A stretch of DNA of 64,000 nt from Paenibacillus cookii. Lineage in GTDB: Bacteria > Bacillota > Bacilli > Paenibacillales > Paenibacillaceae. Shown here piece after piece: positions 1 to 9,997 of this stretch. Below the pieces are notes generated by a model that saw only the letters and a list, made by a program, of their open reading frames with translations, ran no database searches and was not told the DNA's origin. The stretch spans positions 1 to 64,000 of the forward strand of contig NZ_BORW01000015.1 in NCBI RefSeq assembly GCF_018333375.1, in the 5' to 3' direction. The position numbers and the translations under genes are program-made. Each line of letters starts with the position of its first letter. Positions within the stretch are counted from its first letter, which is position 1.

Positions 1-61
1 AATTGAGCCTGAACATCTCAATTTTATCGGGATGGTCTTGTTGGTCAAACCCTCGTTCCCT

Positions 62-90
62 CCACCCGCATAGCGGGTGGTTTTTTGTTT
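62..90 (+). terminator. Intrinsic terminator
   Basis: An 8-bp stem CCACCCGC/GCGGGTGG with a 3-nt loop is followed by TTTTTTGTTT. It would end a plus-strand transcript entering from the left of the window; that gene is not visible. Confidence 0.8.
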
Positions 91-123
91 CGCACGCTTC
101 GCGAGCTCAACTGGCTAAAGCCT

Positions 124-151
124 AAAAAAAAAGAACGGGCTTCCTCGCCCG
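124..151 (-). terminator. Terminator of the polysaccharide-utilization operon
   Basis: On the minus strand a CGGGC/GCCCG stem with a 6-nt loop is followed by a run of T residues (the A-run at 124-132). It lies just past the stop of the GH88 gene, the last gene of the operon. Confidence 0.75.
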
Positions 152-165
152 CTCTCCCAAGCTCC

Positions 166-1305
166 TCACTCCCAATAAAATGGCCCCTTATTCCGAAGCC
201 GCGCCAAACCTTCCACGTAAAAATAGTCGCCGTAGATCAGCGGCACGCCGATGTTTTGCCCCTGCGGCAGGTTGCCCGTGCCATGCAGAATCAGCCCTTC
301 TTCCTCCGGATCGTCCCATGTGCCGTAATTCCGGTAGAGCGACTCCAGCATCCGGATCGCCGGCTTCCGGTAGACGGGCGCCTCCGTCTCCCCCGACAGC
401 CCGGCGAGCAGCAGCATCCCGCTGGCCGCGCAGGCACCGGCGGAAGAATCCCTTGGCGCCTCTTCTTCAGCAGGCGCGCGGAAATCCCAGTGCGGCACGT
501 GGTCCTCCGGCAGCCTGGCCAGGAAAAACTGCGCCGCCTTCTGGGCCGCGTGCAGGTAAGCGGTCTTGCCGGTATGATGATAAGCTAACGCCAAACCGTA
601 AATCGCCCAGGCGTTGCCGCGGGACCAGGCGGAATCGGCGTCGTACCCCTGCCCGCCGACGCCTTCGACGAATGCCCCCGTATCCGGGTCGAACCGCACG
701 ATGTGATAGATGGAGCCGTCCGGCCGGATAAAATGCTCCAGCACCGTATCCATGTGCGCCTCGGCAATATGCTTGTAACGCGGATCTCCCGTCACATGGG
801 AAGCCCAGAACAGCAGCGGCATATTCATCGCGCAGTCGATGATCGCCCATCCCCGGTTGTCCTCGCCCTCGAACCATGGATTCCATGCCCGGATAAACCG
901 GCCTTTCAGGTTAAAGCGCGCCGCCAGGTAATTGGCCGCTTTCAGCGCGCGGATTTTGGAGATTTCCTTGCCTGTCAGCTTATGCGACGCTACGCTCGTC
1001 AGCGTCCACATAAAGCCGAGATCGTGGTCGAGCCTCGCAAATCCGTCCAGCACTTCGTCCAGCCGATCCTCGCACGTCTCGCAAATTTCCTTGAATTTGG
1101 CGTCTCCGCAGTCGTTATACATCAGCCATAGGAGGCCCGGCCAGAACCCGGCCGTCCACCAATAGGGCTGCTCCCGGGTGTATTTGCCCCCATGGCTTGC
1201 ATGCGGAAATGCCGCCCCGATCCGGCTTGCGTTCAACCGCGTTTTGTCCAACGCTTTAGACCACGCTTCCTCCAGCCATTCCGGCCTACTCTCTGTCCCG
1301 ACCAT
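166..1305 (-). CDS. GH88 unsaturated glucuronyl hydrolase
   Basis: This 379-residue protein fits family GH88, cytoplasmic enzymes that hydrolyse the 4,5-unsaturated uronic acid from oligosaccharides left by polysaccharide lyases. The pair of catalytic aspartates of the family (Asp88 and Asp149 in Bacillus sp. GL1 UGL) matches Asp95 in DLGFMW and Asp157 in IIDCAMN, with nearly the same spacing. The DSAWSRGNAWAIYG segment is also typical. There is no signal peptide and the length is normal. A GGGAG site lies 8 nt before the chosen ATG. It is the last gene of the operon, after the heparinase II/III-like lyase, which supplies its expected product. Substrate (hyaluronan, heparin, chondroitin or another uronate polymer) cannot be told from sequence alone. 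Confidence 0.9.
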   Translation of the reverse strand: MVGTESRPEWLEEAWSKALDKTRLNASRIGAAFPHASHGGKYTREQPYWWTAGFWPGLLWLMYNDCGDAKFKEICETCEDRLDEVLDGFARLDHDLGFMWTLTSVASHKLTGKEISKIRALKAANYLAARFNLKGRFIRAWNPWFEGEDNRGWAIIDCAMNMPLLFWASHVTGDPRYKHIAEAHMDTVLEHFIRPDGSIYHIVRFDPDTGAFVEGVGGQGYDADSAWSRGNAWAIYGLALAYHHTGKTAYLHAAQKAAQFFLARLPEDHVPHWDFRAPAEEEAPRDSSAGACAASGMLLLAGLSGETEAPVYRKPAIRMLESLYRNYGTWDDPEEEGLILHGTGNLPQGQNIGVPLIYGDYFYVEGLARLRNKGPFYWE

Positions 1306-1355
1306 TCACTCATCTCCCATCTGTTGACTTGCAAATTGGTAAAAACCCATGCGGC

Positions 1356-3164
1356 TCATTCGAAACGAAAAGCGAATTCGAGCCGCTGGTTCATAGCCGG
1401 GCGCAGCACATGAAAATCGATGCCGTACCACCCCTCGTCCACCCCGAAATGGTTCGTAAAGCTGTGCTCCGTCATTTCCACCCGGTACAAATCCTGATCA
1501 AAATCGATCCTCAAGGAACGTCTGCCCGCTCCTATCAAAATGATGCTGCCGTCATCCTGAAACTGCGGCTTGATCTGCGTGACGAACCGTTCCGCGATCG
1601 ACTCCGGCGGAAGCGTAAAACGGAACTCATCCACCAACTTCAGGGAAGGTAGTTCCCCCTTCTCCCACTCCAAATCACGATCGAGCGCCTCAAGCCCCTG
1701 GTCCGGGTAAGCCCCGGAAATGTCCAGCTTCAACCGGTCCCGCCTCGGGCCTGCCGCCGCTTCGAGCACGTCCGCCCGCCTTTCCGCGCCCGGCGCTTGA
1801 CAGCTGCCGTTAACGATCGGGACCGAGTGTCCCTGGGAGCCATTGCAATCGTAGACGTAACGCTCATCGCCGAAGTAACCCTTGCGGTATTCCCCGGCGC
1901 CGAGATCGCATAAAAAAACCGTTTCCTCCGCGACCAGCATGAAATGCCCGAGGTCGTTATGGTTATGCGGCTCGTCGTTGCAGCCGCCTTTGGCCGCAAA
2001 ACCAAACACGCCTCCCCCGCTGCGATGCCTGGCCACGAGCCACTTCGCATCCGGCAAATAGGTGCTTCCGCTCTCCCAGTCATCCGCGTCCGTGCCGCCC
2101 CGCGTCCACAGCAGATTGCGCAGGGCCGGCGCCCAGCGGCTGCAATGGTCTTCCGTATACGGCGCCCGAAGCCGCGCCGGGGGCGGCGTCACGCCGGGAA
2201 ACCGTTCCGCCAGCTTGTGGGACAGACCCAGATGTACATGGTTGCGCGGATGGGAATCGGAAAAGTTGGCGACTTGATCTCCGCACAGAAAGCATTTCTG
2301 CTGGAAGGCCGCGATTTGCGCCACTTTTTCGCGCCGGAACCAGTCCAGCCGGCCCTTGCTTCTTGTTAGCAGCAAATCCGAATAATACACGAAATAACCG
2401 AATCCGTAGCGCCAATACCCGATCCCTTCCAGACATGCTCCATCCTCGCCGAAGCCGGACAAATAATGCTCCATGCTTTGCTCCGTCCGGGCCAAAATAT
2501 CCGCAAGCCTCCGGGCGTCTTCTTCCAGCAGCAGCGCCGCCGCCCCCACGGAACCCGCGCATACCGCCGACCAATTATGGGTCGCGGTTTCCCAGGCATA
2601 AGGGCCATGCGCAAGAAAAGGCGTCAGCACCCGCCGCTTGACCTCGCTCCGGATTCGATCCGACATGAGCGGCGGAAGCTGCGGCCTCAGCAGAACGGAA
2701 ATTTCGGCAAGCGCAAACCCGGTTTCGGCCGCAAACAGGTCGATTTCGTTATCCGCGAGGCGGTCGGGCAGGTGGGCCGGAACACACCAGCTGTACTCAT
2801 CGCATATCGCCCACAAAATATCCAGCAGCGGATCGAGATATTTCTCCGGCGACCGGAGCGACAGCAGCGCAAACGTGTTTAACCTCCGGCGCCGTTCGAA
2901 ATAGGCCTGCTCGTACTCCCGTCTCGATCCCGTCTTGGCGTACACCTGGAACAGCGCGTACGTCAATTCCGGCGTCGGCACCTCCAGCAGCCGCTCCCCT
3001 TCCGCCGCGATTTCTCCCCATTCCTCCTGCAGCCAGCCGGCTTCGGAAAGGTATTGCTTTACGCCACCGGCGTTCCTATTCCCGGTGTACAGCCGTTCAT
3101 CGACAGGCTCCATATTTTTCACGATTTCCAGCAAATGCGTCACTTTCGTCCCCTCCCTTTTCAT
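1356..3164 (-). CDS. Heparinase II/III-like polysaccharide lyase
   Basis: This 602-residue protein resembles the heparinase II/III family: a helical toroid in the N-terminal half and a beta-rich C-terminal half. The characteristic histidine-rich motif DEPHNHNDLGHF lies near residue 405. No export signal is visible, so it probably acts inside the cell on imported oligosaccharides. The family cleaves uronate-containing polymers by beta-elimination, giving the unsaturated ends removed by the downstream GH88 enzyme. Its ATG overlaps the response-regulator stop as ATGA. A GTG seven codons in, 6 nt after GGGAGGGG, is a strong alternative start (3143). Exact substrate is unknown. Confidence 0.83.
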   Translation of the reverse strand: MKREGTKVTHLLEIVKNMEPVDERLYTGNRNAGGVKQYLSEAGWLQEEWGEIAAEGERLLEVPTPELTYALFQVYAKTGSRREYEQAYFERRRRLNTFALLSLRSPEKYLDPLLDILWAICDEYSWCVPAHLPDRLADNEIDLFAAETGFALAEISVLLRPQLPPLMSDRIRSEVKRRVLTPFLAHGPYAWETATHNWSAVCAGSVGAAALLLEEDARRLADILARTEQSMEHYLSGFGEDGACLEGIGYWRYGFGYFVYYSDLLLTRSKGRLDWFRREKVAQIAAFQQKCFLCGDQVANFSDSHPRNHVHLGLSHKLAERFPGVTPPPARLRAPYTEDHCSRWAPALRNLLWTRGGTDADDWESGSTYLPDAKWLVARHRSGGGVFGFAAKGGCNDEPHNHNDLGHFMLVAEETVFLCDLGAGEYRKGYFGDERYVYDCNGSQGHSVPIVNGSCQAPGAERRADVLEAAAGPRRDRLKLDISGAYPDQGLEALDRDLEWEKGELPSLKLVDEFRFTLPPESIAERFVTQIKPQFQDDGSIILIGAGRRSLRIDFDQDLYRVEMTEHSFTNHFGVDEGWYGIDFHVLRPAMNQRLEFAFRFE

Positions 3165-4761
3165 CCCCGGTATCCCACCGGCGTCTGACCCGTGTGCAGT
3201 TTGAACGTTTTAATGAAATAACTTTGATTGTCATATCCGAGCTGCTCGCAAATGTCCCCGACGCTGAACCGGGTTCCGTCCAGCAGCTCCTTGGCCCGCT
3301 CCATTTTTTGCTTCGTCACGTATTCGATGAAGGTCAATCCGGTTTCCTTTTTGAATAACCGGCTGAAATAGCTCGGATTCAAATGCAAATGCGCGGCCAC
3401 CTCCTCCAGCGTAATGCGGCTGCCAAGCCTCAGCGCCACGTAGTTGCACGCCTCGGTGACCTCCGGGCGGACGGAAGCGGCCTGAGCGCGGGCAAGGGAC
3501 TCCAAATGCGCGATAACCCAGCCGCGAAGGTCGTGCAAGGAGTCGAGATCGGCGGCTTCCTTATGCAGCATGTCGGCCGAATTGGAGGGCGTCAGGCGGG
3601 GGAGCGCATGCAGCTTCAGCTTGACGTCCAGCAGCAGCTTCAGCGTCCAGTCCTTGACGGTTTCGGCAGGGTATTTGCCCCGTCGTATGAACTCCATCCA
3701 CCCGTCTACCAGCTTCCGAAGCTGCGTTTCGTCCTTTCGCAAAAGCGCGTCCCTAAGCTCCGAGCAGGCCTGGTCATAATAATGGAACAAGTTGCTTTCA
3801 TATGATTTCGGGGCAGGACGGGCCTTCGCCTTTTTCGCGATTTCACCCCGCTTCAGGTAAAAACGTTGTTCCCGGCCCTCAAGCAGCTCATTCAGTTCCT
3901 GTTTCAGTTCCGCCGGTCCCCGGCTGCCGCTGCCGCAAATAAAAGACATGGGAATCTTCAAAACGCGCATGGCCGTGTCCCGAATCATCCGCACGCAAGC
4001 CGCAGCTTCGTCATGGATGTTCACCTTCAGGCTGGCCCGGTAGGAAAACAGCAGCAGCGACGTACGCACATCGTAGCCGACATGCAGACCGGGAAGAGGG
4101 CTCTCGCGCAGCACTTCGTTCAAGACGTTGCCGACCGCAAAATGAAGGGTTTGATCCGAGGCAAACCGGTATTTCACCTGCCGGTAATCCTCCACGAAGC
4201 CGATGACGGGCAAACACCACGTACCCTCCTTCAACAGGCCGTACTCCTCCGCTTCTTTGCGCCACCGGTCCGGAGCCAGCAGCGGCTGGTGGATGAAGTT
4301 TTTGAACCACTGCTCCTTGCGGAGCTCCCGGGTTCCATCCATGAGGTGCTTCATCCGGGAATGTTCCCAGCCCGCCCGTCGTTCGCCATCCATCATCTGC
4401 TTGAACCGGGACAGCAGCCGCGCCAGCTCCTGCGGGTCCAAAGCATCTTTGATCAAATAATCCTGTACGTTAAGGCGCATCGCCTGCTGCGCATATTGAA
4501 ACTCGCTGTGGCAGGAAAGAATCACGACCTTCACGTCCGGTTTGACCGCCTTGATCTTGCGATAAGCTCAATCCCGTTCATCCGGGGCATGCCGATATCG
4601 GTAATCAGCACGTCCGGCGGCTGCTTCCGCGCCTCTTCCCATGCATCTTCCCCGTTTTCATGGGTACCCGGCGGCTTAAAGCCGAGTCCGCCCCAGTCGA
4701 TGATCTCCGACAGCAGCTCGATGACGGGATAATCGTCATCCACCAGCATCGCCTGATACAT
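3161..4761 (-). pseudogene. YesN-type AraC response regulator with -1 frameshift
   Basis: Two abutting reading frames together make one complete regulator. Positions 4761-4561 encode the receiver start with the acidic VDDD cluster and phospho-acceptor Asp55 in LITDIGMPRMNG. From about 4558 the next frame continues with KIKAVKPDVKVVIL, a linker region and a C-terminal double-helix AraC domain ending near YRG. Between them one base is missing at about 4558-4560 (ATC GC. AAG), which leads to a premature stop at 4531. It follows and overlaps the sensor kinase gene and would normally activate the transport and lyase genes. Either the gene is broken or the base is an assembly error; the rest of the frame is intact, which favours a recent event or error. 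Confidence 0.85.
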
Positions 4762-6559
4762 CCCGTAGTCCCTCCCTTAGCGGTATATGCATTTCAATCA
4801 CGGTGCCTGCGCCGCGGCAGCTGAACACGTCCGCCCGGAAAGCTTCCCCGAATAGAAGCCGCATCCGCTCGGCCACGTTTTCAAGGCCGATGCCGGAAAA
4901 ATTCCCGCCAGCGGTTTCCCGTCCGGCCGCCTCCCCGTTCCGCAGCTTGCCCAGGACGCGAAGCCGTTCTGCTTCCGCCATGCCCTGTCCGTTGTCCTCG
5001 ATCGACAACCTGACGAATCCTGCTTCGACCTTGGCCCGGATCCGGATTTCCCCGTCCCTTTTCTTCAGACCGTGAATGATCGCATTTTCCACGATCGGCT
5101 GCAGCACGAATCGGGGAACCCCAATATAAAAAGCTTCGGGAGCGATGTCCGTCACCAGCGCCACTTCCGCCTTCTGCCTCATGTTCATGAGCCCCACGTA
5201 ATGGGAGACCAGATCGATCTCCTCGTGCAGGGAAATTTCGTCCTCGTGGCGGCTGATCGTCATCCGGAGCAGGATGGACAACGACCCGATCATCTGCGCG
5301 CTATCCGGGTCGCCGCGGCGCATCACCTTCATTCGAATGGAATTAAGCACATTGAACAAAAAATGCGGATGGATCTGGGCCTGAAGCATGTTCAGCTCCG
5401 CCCGCCTTTTCCGCGCCTGCGTCTCCGATATTTCGCTGATCATGTCCTGCACGCGGTCCAGCATCTGGTCGAACAGGAGCCCAAGGCGCCCGATTTCATC
5501 GTTGCCGCGCACGCCGGAGCGCACGAGCAGGTTGCCCCGCTGAACCGCCGACGTGACCTTGCCCAGGCGAACGAGCGGTTTGGTAAACGCCCGGATGAGC
5601 GCAATGAACAGCAGCGCAAACAAAACAAACAAAATGAGCTGAAAGATAAATACGCGGTTAAAAATGGAGCTGATGTTGACGATCGCATCCTGGTAAGGCT
5701 GCACGAGCACCAGCCGCCAGCCCGTAAACAGCACGTCATGCTGGGAGACCAGATGCTTTTGGCCGCCGATCGTCCGGATCGACGTCGATGTCCGGGCGCC
5801 GTCCGCATCGGCGTACGGGAAAACGGTCCCCACTTGCTTCGGATCGGCGCTGGAGATGACGACGCCTTTTTCGTCCAGAAGCAGCACCTTCTGATCGGCG
5901 GACAAATCCCCGTAAATTTGATGCAGCTGATCCTCCATCATCGTCACTACGACATACCCGTAAATGCCCGTGCCGTCAAGCCGCAGCGTGCGGGCCACGG
6001 AAATCTGGTAGGGATGGTCGAACTTGTCGTAGTTATACGCGGTAGGCTCCGGCCCGATCCAGTAGGACTCTACGCCGTTCAGTTCTTTTAAATGCTCGAA
6101 CCATGGCGTTTTTAGCAGGTTTAACGGATTGTAATCGCTTACCGAATAATTCATGAAATAAGACCCGTTCGACAGCAGGACGGTTACGTAGCTTTTTTCG
6201 CCGGCGGCCGTCAAACTGTCGAGCTGTTCGAGCACCCGGTTCCACTCCGTAAACTTGTCGTATTCGGACCCTTCGTCGTTCCCGGAAGCGACCAGCTTGA
6301 AATACGATCTTAAGCCGGAATTGATTTGAATGTAATTGGCGATGTTCAGCATGCTCTTCAGGCGGTTGCTCACGGAGCCGTGCACCAGCATCAGCGAATC
6401 CTCCACGTTGGCGATGGCCTGCTTCTTAACGGCTTGCTGCGTCAGCGAATTGTACACGATCAGCGTCAGCGACGCCGGGACGAGAACGCAAACCACCATG
6501 GCGAGCATCAGCTTGCGGCGGATCGACGTCGGCGCAAGCCCGCGGAAGCGTTTGATCAT
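4736..6559 (-). CDS. YesM-type sensor histidine kinase
   Basis: This 607-residue membrane kinase has an N-terminal membrane helix (about residues 17-37), a long extracytoplasmic sensor region, a second helix near 300-320, a HAMP linker, the phospho-acceptor histidine in QIHPHFLFN and a C-terminal HATPase with ENAIIHGLKK and GIGLENV. That layout is typical of YesM/LytS-like kinases that sense sugars with a solute-binding protein. A GGGGGAG site precedes the ATG. It overlaps the response regulator by 26 bp and follows the binding-protein gene, so it likely controls this locus. The ligand is not known. Confidence 0.9.
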   Translation of the reverse strand: MIKRFRGLAPTSIRRKLMLAMVVCVLVPASLTLIVYNSLTQQAVKKQAIANVEDSLMLVHGSVSNRLKSMLNIANYIQINSGLRSYFKLVASGNDEGSEYDKFTEWNRVLEQLDSLTAAGEKSYVTVLLSNGSYFMNYSVSDYNPLNLLKTPWFEHLKELNGVESYWIGPEPTAYNYDKFDHPYQISVARTLRLDGTGIYGYVVVTMMEDQLHQIYGDLSADQKVLLLDEKGVVISSADPKQVGTVFPYADADGARTSTSIRTIGGQKHLVSQHDVLFTGWRLVLVQPYQDAIVNISSIFNRVFIFQLILFVLFALLFIALIRAFTKPLVRLGKVTSAVQRGNLLVRSGVRGNDEIGRLGLLFDQMLDRVQDMISEISETQARKRRAELNMLQAQIHPHFLFNVLNSIRMKVMRRGDPDSAQMIGSLSILLRMTISRHEDEISLHEEIDLVSHYVGLMNMRQKAEVALVTDIAPEAFYIGVPRFVLQPIVENAIIHGLKKRDGEIRIRAKVEAGFVRLSIEDNGQGMAEAERLRVLGKLRNGEAAGRETAGGNFSGIGLENVAERMRLLFGEAFRADVFSCRGAGTVIEMHIPLREGLRDVSGDAGG

Positions 6560-6579
6560 GGCACTCCCCCCAAATATGC

Positions 6580-6605
6580 AAAAAGCGGGGGCGGGAAACG
6601 CCCCC
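6580..6605 (-). terminator. Internal terminator between binding protein and kinase genes
   Basis: A GGGGGCG/CGCCCCC stem with a 5-nt loop is followed on the minus strand by five T. It lies just after the binding-protein stop and would make the transporter genes more abundant than the regulatory and lyase genes downstream. Confidence 0.75.
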
Positions 6606-6623
6606 TTTTCGGGATATTATATC

Positions 6624-8018
6624 TTATTTTTTGTTGGCGTCGATGATTTTTTGAACCCGTTCCTGCGCGCTTTTGACGGTGGCATCGATGTCCTGTTTGC
6701 CGAGAATCAGCTTCTCGTATTCTTCGTTGATCGCCTTATACACCTCGCTCTGGTAGGTTGCCGGAGGGATGATGGCCGAAGCTTTGGACGCGATCAGCGT
6801 ATCCACCAGCGCCTTTTTGTCCACCTTTTCCGGATTTTTCGTGCCGGACAGGATCGTGTCGATGATGCCCGCCACCTGGTCATTCGTCACCTTGCTCCAT
6901 GCCGGAATGTTTTTCCCCTGCACGATTTGGCCTTCCGTCGTGTACCAGCGGACGAATTGGTAGGCCTCCTCTTTATGCTTCGATTTGGCCGCCACCGCGA
7001 CATAGTCCGTCGTGACGGGGGTCAGCCCTTTTTCATCCCCGGGGTTGTTTTTCGGGAACGGCGCCACGGTGACGTTGAAGTTGAGAGGAACCTTTTCGGT
7101 GCCGCCAAGCTCCGTGTTCATCCAGCTTCCAATTAGCAGCATGCTGGCCGATTGGTTGAAAAACTGCGTCCGGTACGCCAGCTTCTGCGAGATCATGTCG
7201 GTGTAAGGCACCGAGGACTGATCTTCTTTTTCCATTTTGACGCGCAGCTCCAGCGTTGCCCGGAAATTCGGGTCATCCAGGTTCGAGGTGCCGTCGGCTT
7301 TCAGAAACTCGGAGTTTTGCGGCTGGTTTTCCATTTTGAGCTTCAAAAATTCCATCCAGCCCCCGCCCTGCGGACCGTGGAAATACGTGCCGTAGCGCTT
7401 TTGGGCGCCTTCGCCTTTGGTCAGCTTTTTGGCATAATCAGCAAAATCGTCCCAGGTCCAATCGGTCGGAACCGCAAGCCCGGCTTCCTCCAAATGGTCT
7501 TTGTTCAGGATCACGTACCATGGGTTGAATTTCCCCGGCAGCGCGTACACTTTATCGCCCAAATGGGTGTCGACCTTATAGTCTTCCTCCACCTTAAACC
7601 CGTCTTTGGCAATGTAGCCGTCCAGCGGTTCGGCCATGCCAAGCGCCACGCGCTGGGCGTAACCGGCAGCGTCGCTGAACATGAGGATGTCCATCCGGGC
7701 CGAAGAGGCGGCTTCCAGGTCCAGCTTTTTCATCGCTTCCTGCGTGTCGCCTTTTTCGCTCAGCTGCACCAGCTCGATGGTCACGCCCGGGTTCTTTTCT
7801 TCGTAGGCCTGCAGCGTCTTGTTCCAGTTGTAGGCTTCTTCAGTACCGTACGTATAAAGCCTCAGGTTCACTTTGTCGGTCCCTTCCGCTTCCTCCCCCG
7901 CCGCCTGCCCGTTCGGCTCGGCTCCGTTCTCCGCGGTTTTCGCGCCTCCTCCGCAGCCCGCAAGCAGTCCTAGCAGCAGCATGCCGGAAATGGCTCCAGC
8001 CCACACTTTTTTTCTCAT
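6624..8018 (-). CDS. Extracellular sugar-binding lipoprotein (ABC transporter)
   Basis: The 464-residue product begins with a lipoprotein signal: MRKK, a hydrophobic stretch and the lipobox LLAGC near residue 22. The rest matches family 1 extracellular solute-binding proteins, which sit on the outer face of the membrane and deliver oligosaccharides to a two-permease ABC importer. The two permeases are directly upstream in the same operon. No ATPase gene is present here, as is usual for such importers, which share a general MsmX-like ATPase. An AAAGGAGGG site precedes the ATG. The likely cargo is lyase-derived unsaturated oligosaccharide, inferred from the neighbouring lyase and GH88 genes. 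Confidence 0.88.
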   Translation of the reverse strand: MRKKVWAGAISGMLLLGLLAGCGGGAKTAENGAEPNGQAAGEEAEGTDKVNLRLYTYGTEEAYNWNKTLQAYEEKNPGVTIELVQLSEKGDTQEAMKKLDLEAASSARMDILMFSDAAGYAQRVALGMAEPLDGYIAKDGFKVEEDYKVDTHLGDKVYALPGKFNPWYVILNKDHLEEAGLAVPTDWTWDDFADYAKKLTKGEGAQKRYGTYFHGPQGGGWMEFLKLKMENQPQNSEFLKADGTSNLDDPNFRATLELRVKMEKEDQSSVPYTDMISQKLAYRTQFFNQSASMLLIGSWMNTELGGTEKVPLNFNVTVAPFPKNNPGDEKGLTPVTTDYVAVAAKSKHKEEAYQFVRWYTTEGQIVQGKNIPAWSKVTNDQVAGIIDTILSGTKNPEKVDKKALVDTLIASKASAIIPPATYQSEVYKAINEEYEKLILGKQDIDATVKSAQERVQKIIDANKK

Positions 8019-8144
8019 TCCGGATAACCCTCCTTTATCAGTGCAACGCTTTCATATAACTTTATTATAGAATCCGGTCCGGGCAAGCGATGGAACTATA
8101 TTGACCGGTTTTTCAACTATTTTGACTTTCCGTCCTTGCGCGGA

Positions 8145-8984
8145 CTATCCCTTGACGCCGCCCATGGCGATGCCGGCAATGACGTTTTTCTGGCCGATGA
8201 TAAATACGATGAGCAAAGGAAGGATGGCCGACACCGCCGCCGCCATGATCAGGGAATAAAATTCGCCGCTCAGGGACGTGAACTTCTGCATCGCCAGCGG
8301 CAGGGTGAACAGCTTGTCGGTCCGCAGGAAAATGAGCGGATTCTGGTAATCGTTCCAGGTCCAGATAAACCGCAAAATCGCGTAGGTGGCCACCGCCGGC
8401 TTCACGAGCGGAAGCGCGATCGACCGGAAAATGCGTCCGTGCCCGGCGCCGTCCATTTTGGCCGATTCGATGTAATCCTGATGAATTCCCATAAAAAACT
8501 GGCGCAGCATAAAGGTGCCCAGCACGCTGAAGCTGCCGAGGATGATCATGCCGAAATGGCTGTCGAACAGCCCGATGTTGCGGTATAAAATAAACTGCGG
8601 AATGAGGATTGCCTGCCCCGGAATCATGTAGGTGACCAGCACGATCATAAACAGCCACGAACTGGCCGCGAATTTGATCTTGGAAAAGCCGTAGGCGGCC
8701 AAGGCCGACACCGTGCATGAGGTTAACGTGGTAAGCACGCTGATTTTAATGGAATTCCAGTAATAGAGGTAAAACGGATAACCCCCGAACCAGACTTCCT
8801 TGTAATTGGCGACGGCGTTCCATTTTTTCGGAATCCATTGAATCGGATACGTAAAAACGTCGGTTTCCATTTTGAAGGAAGTGACAAGCATCCAGACGAA
8901 CGGCAGCAGGAACAGGATGCTCCCCGCAAACATAAACAGGGTGACGACGGTTCGGCTCCACCGAAACTCGCGAGACGTTGGCAT
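8145..8984 (-). CDS. Carbohydrate ABC transporter permease (MalG/LplC type)
   Basis: This 279-residue integral membrane protein has about six transmembrane segments and the cytoplasmic EAA loop (ESAKMDGAGHGRIFRSIALPL), the docking site for the ATPase. The C-terminal GIAMGGVKG ending is typical of the MalG/LplC branch. It has a good AAAGGAG site and follows the partner permease after 15 nt. It forms the import channel with that partner for the sugar bound by the downstream lipoprotein. A 126-nt gap separates it from the binding-protein gene. Confidence 0.9.
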   Translation of the reverse strand: MPTSREFRWSRTVVTLFMFAGSILFLLPFVWMLVTSFKMETDVFTYPIQWIPKKWNAVANYKEVWFGGYPFYLYYWNSIKISVLTTLTSCTVSALAAYGFSKIKFAASSWLFMIVLVTYMIPGQAILIPQFILYRNIGLFDSHFGMIILGSFSVLGTFMLRQFFMGIHQDYIESAKMDGAGHGRIFRSIALPLVKPAVATYAILRFIWTWNDYQNPLIFLRTDKLFTLPLAMQKFTSLSGEFYSLIMAAAVSAILPLLIVFIIGQKNVIAGIAMGGVKG

Positions 8985-8999
8985 ATGTCCACTCCTTTC

Positions 9000-9944
9000 C
9001 TAGTAGTTGACCCATTTTTTCTGGGCGGCCCATTGGCCGAGCGTAATCAGCATGACCAGGACAAACAACACGCCGGCGATGGACGATGCATAACCGACCT
9101 TAAGGTTCACGAAGGCGGTATCGTACAAATACCACACCAGCATCGAAGTCGACCCGATCGGCCCGCCTTGCGTCATGACCGCGATGATATCGAATACTTT
9201 GAAGGTCGAAATGATGCCCGTGACCAGCAGAAAAAACGAAGTCGGGGAAAGGAGCGGAAACGTGATTCTCCGGAATTTCGTCCAGCCGTTCGCGCCGTCG
9301 ATGTCCGCGGCTTCGTACAAATCCTTCGGGATCGACTGCAGCCCGGCGATGTAGACGATCATATTGAACCCGATCGAGATCCACACCGAAATCATCATGA
9401 TCGAGATGAGGGCGTAGTTCGGGTCGGCGATCCACTGCGGCGGATTGGCGATGCCGATCGATTTCAGCAGCTCGTTGATCGGTCCGTAGGAAGGCTGGAA
9501 CAGCACCTGCCATACGACCGCGACCGCGACGGTCATTGAAATGTAGGGAACAAAATAAGCGACCTTAAAATATCCCTTAAAATACACATAGCGGTCGATG
9601 AGGATGGCCAGCACCATGGAAATCAGCATGTAAACGGGCACTGTCAGCAAAAAAACGATGTTGTTCAGCAGCGATTTGCGGAACATCTCGTCCTGCCATA
9701 ACGTTCGGAAGTTATCCAGGCCGACCCACTTGATCCCGTCCCATCCCTGCACGAAGTTCCAATCGGCAAAGCCGAGCAGCAGCGTCGCGATAATCGGAAT
9801 CAGCACCATGACGGTTACGCCGATCAGCATCGGGCTGACGAACAAAAACCCGGATATCGTTTCGCTCCGCCGCAGCGTCCGTAACCTGCGCTCCCGGACG
9901 GATAAAGGCTTGTTGGCCCCGGGCATCTCCCTCGTTGGTTCCAA
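9000..9944 (-). CDS. Sugar ABC transporter permease (UgpA/LplB type)
   Basis: This 314-residue permease carries about six membrane helices and the EAA-loop sequence EAADIDGANGWTKFRRITFPL. It is the first gene of the operon. I chose the TTG start at 9944 because GAGGTG lies 7 nt before it. It pairs with the downstream MalG/LplC-type permease. Adjacent genes for a binding lipoprotein, kinase, lyase and GH88 enzyme indicate uptake of acidic polysaccharide fragments. Confidence 0.88.
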   Translation of the reverse strand: MEPTREMPGANKPLSVRERRLRTLRRSETISGFLFVSPMLIGVTVMVLIPIIATLLLGFADWNFVQGWDGIKWVGLDNFRTLWQDEMFRKSLLNNIVFLLTVPVYMLISMVLAILIDRYVYFKGYFKVAYFVPYISMTVAVAVVWQVLFQPSYGPINELLKSIGIANPPQWIADPNYALISIMMISVWISIGFNMIVYIAGLQSIPKDLYEAADIDGANGWTKFRRITFPLLSPTSFFLLVTGIISTFKVFDIIAVMTQGGPIGSTSMLVWYLYDTAFVNLKVGYASSIAGVLFVLVMLITLGQWAAQKKWVNY

Positions 9945-9997
9945 TGCGTAACACCTCGACTTCCTGATAGATTCAAGTTTTCCTGTAAATTAAGTAT

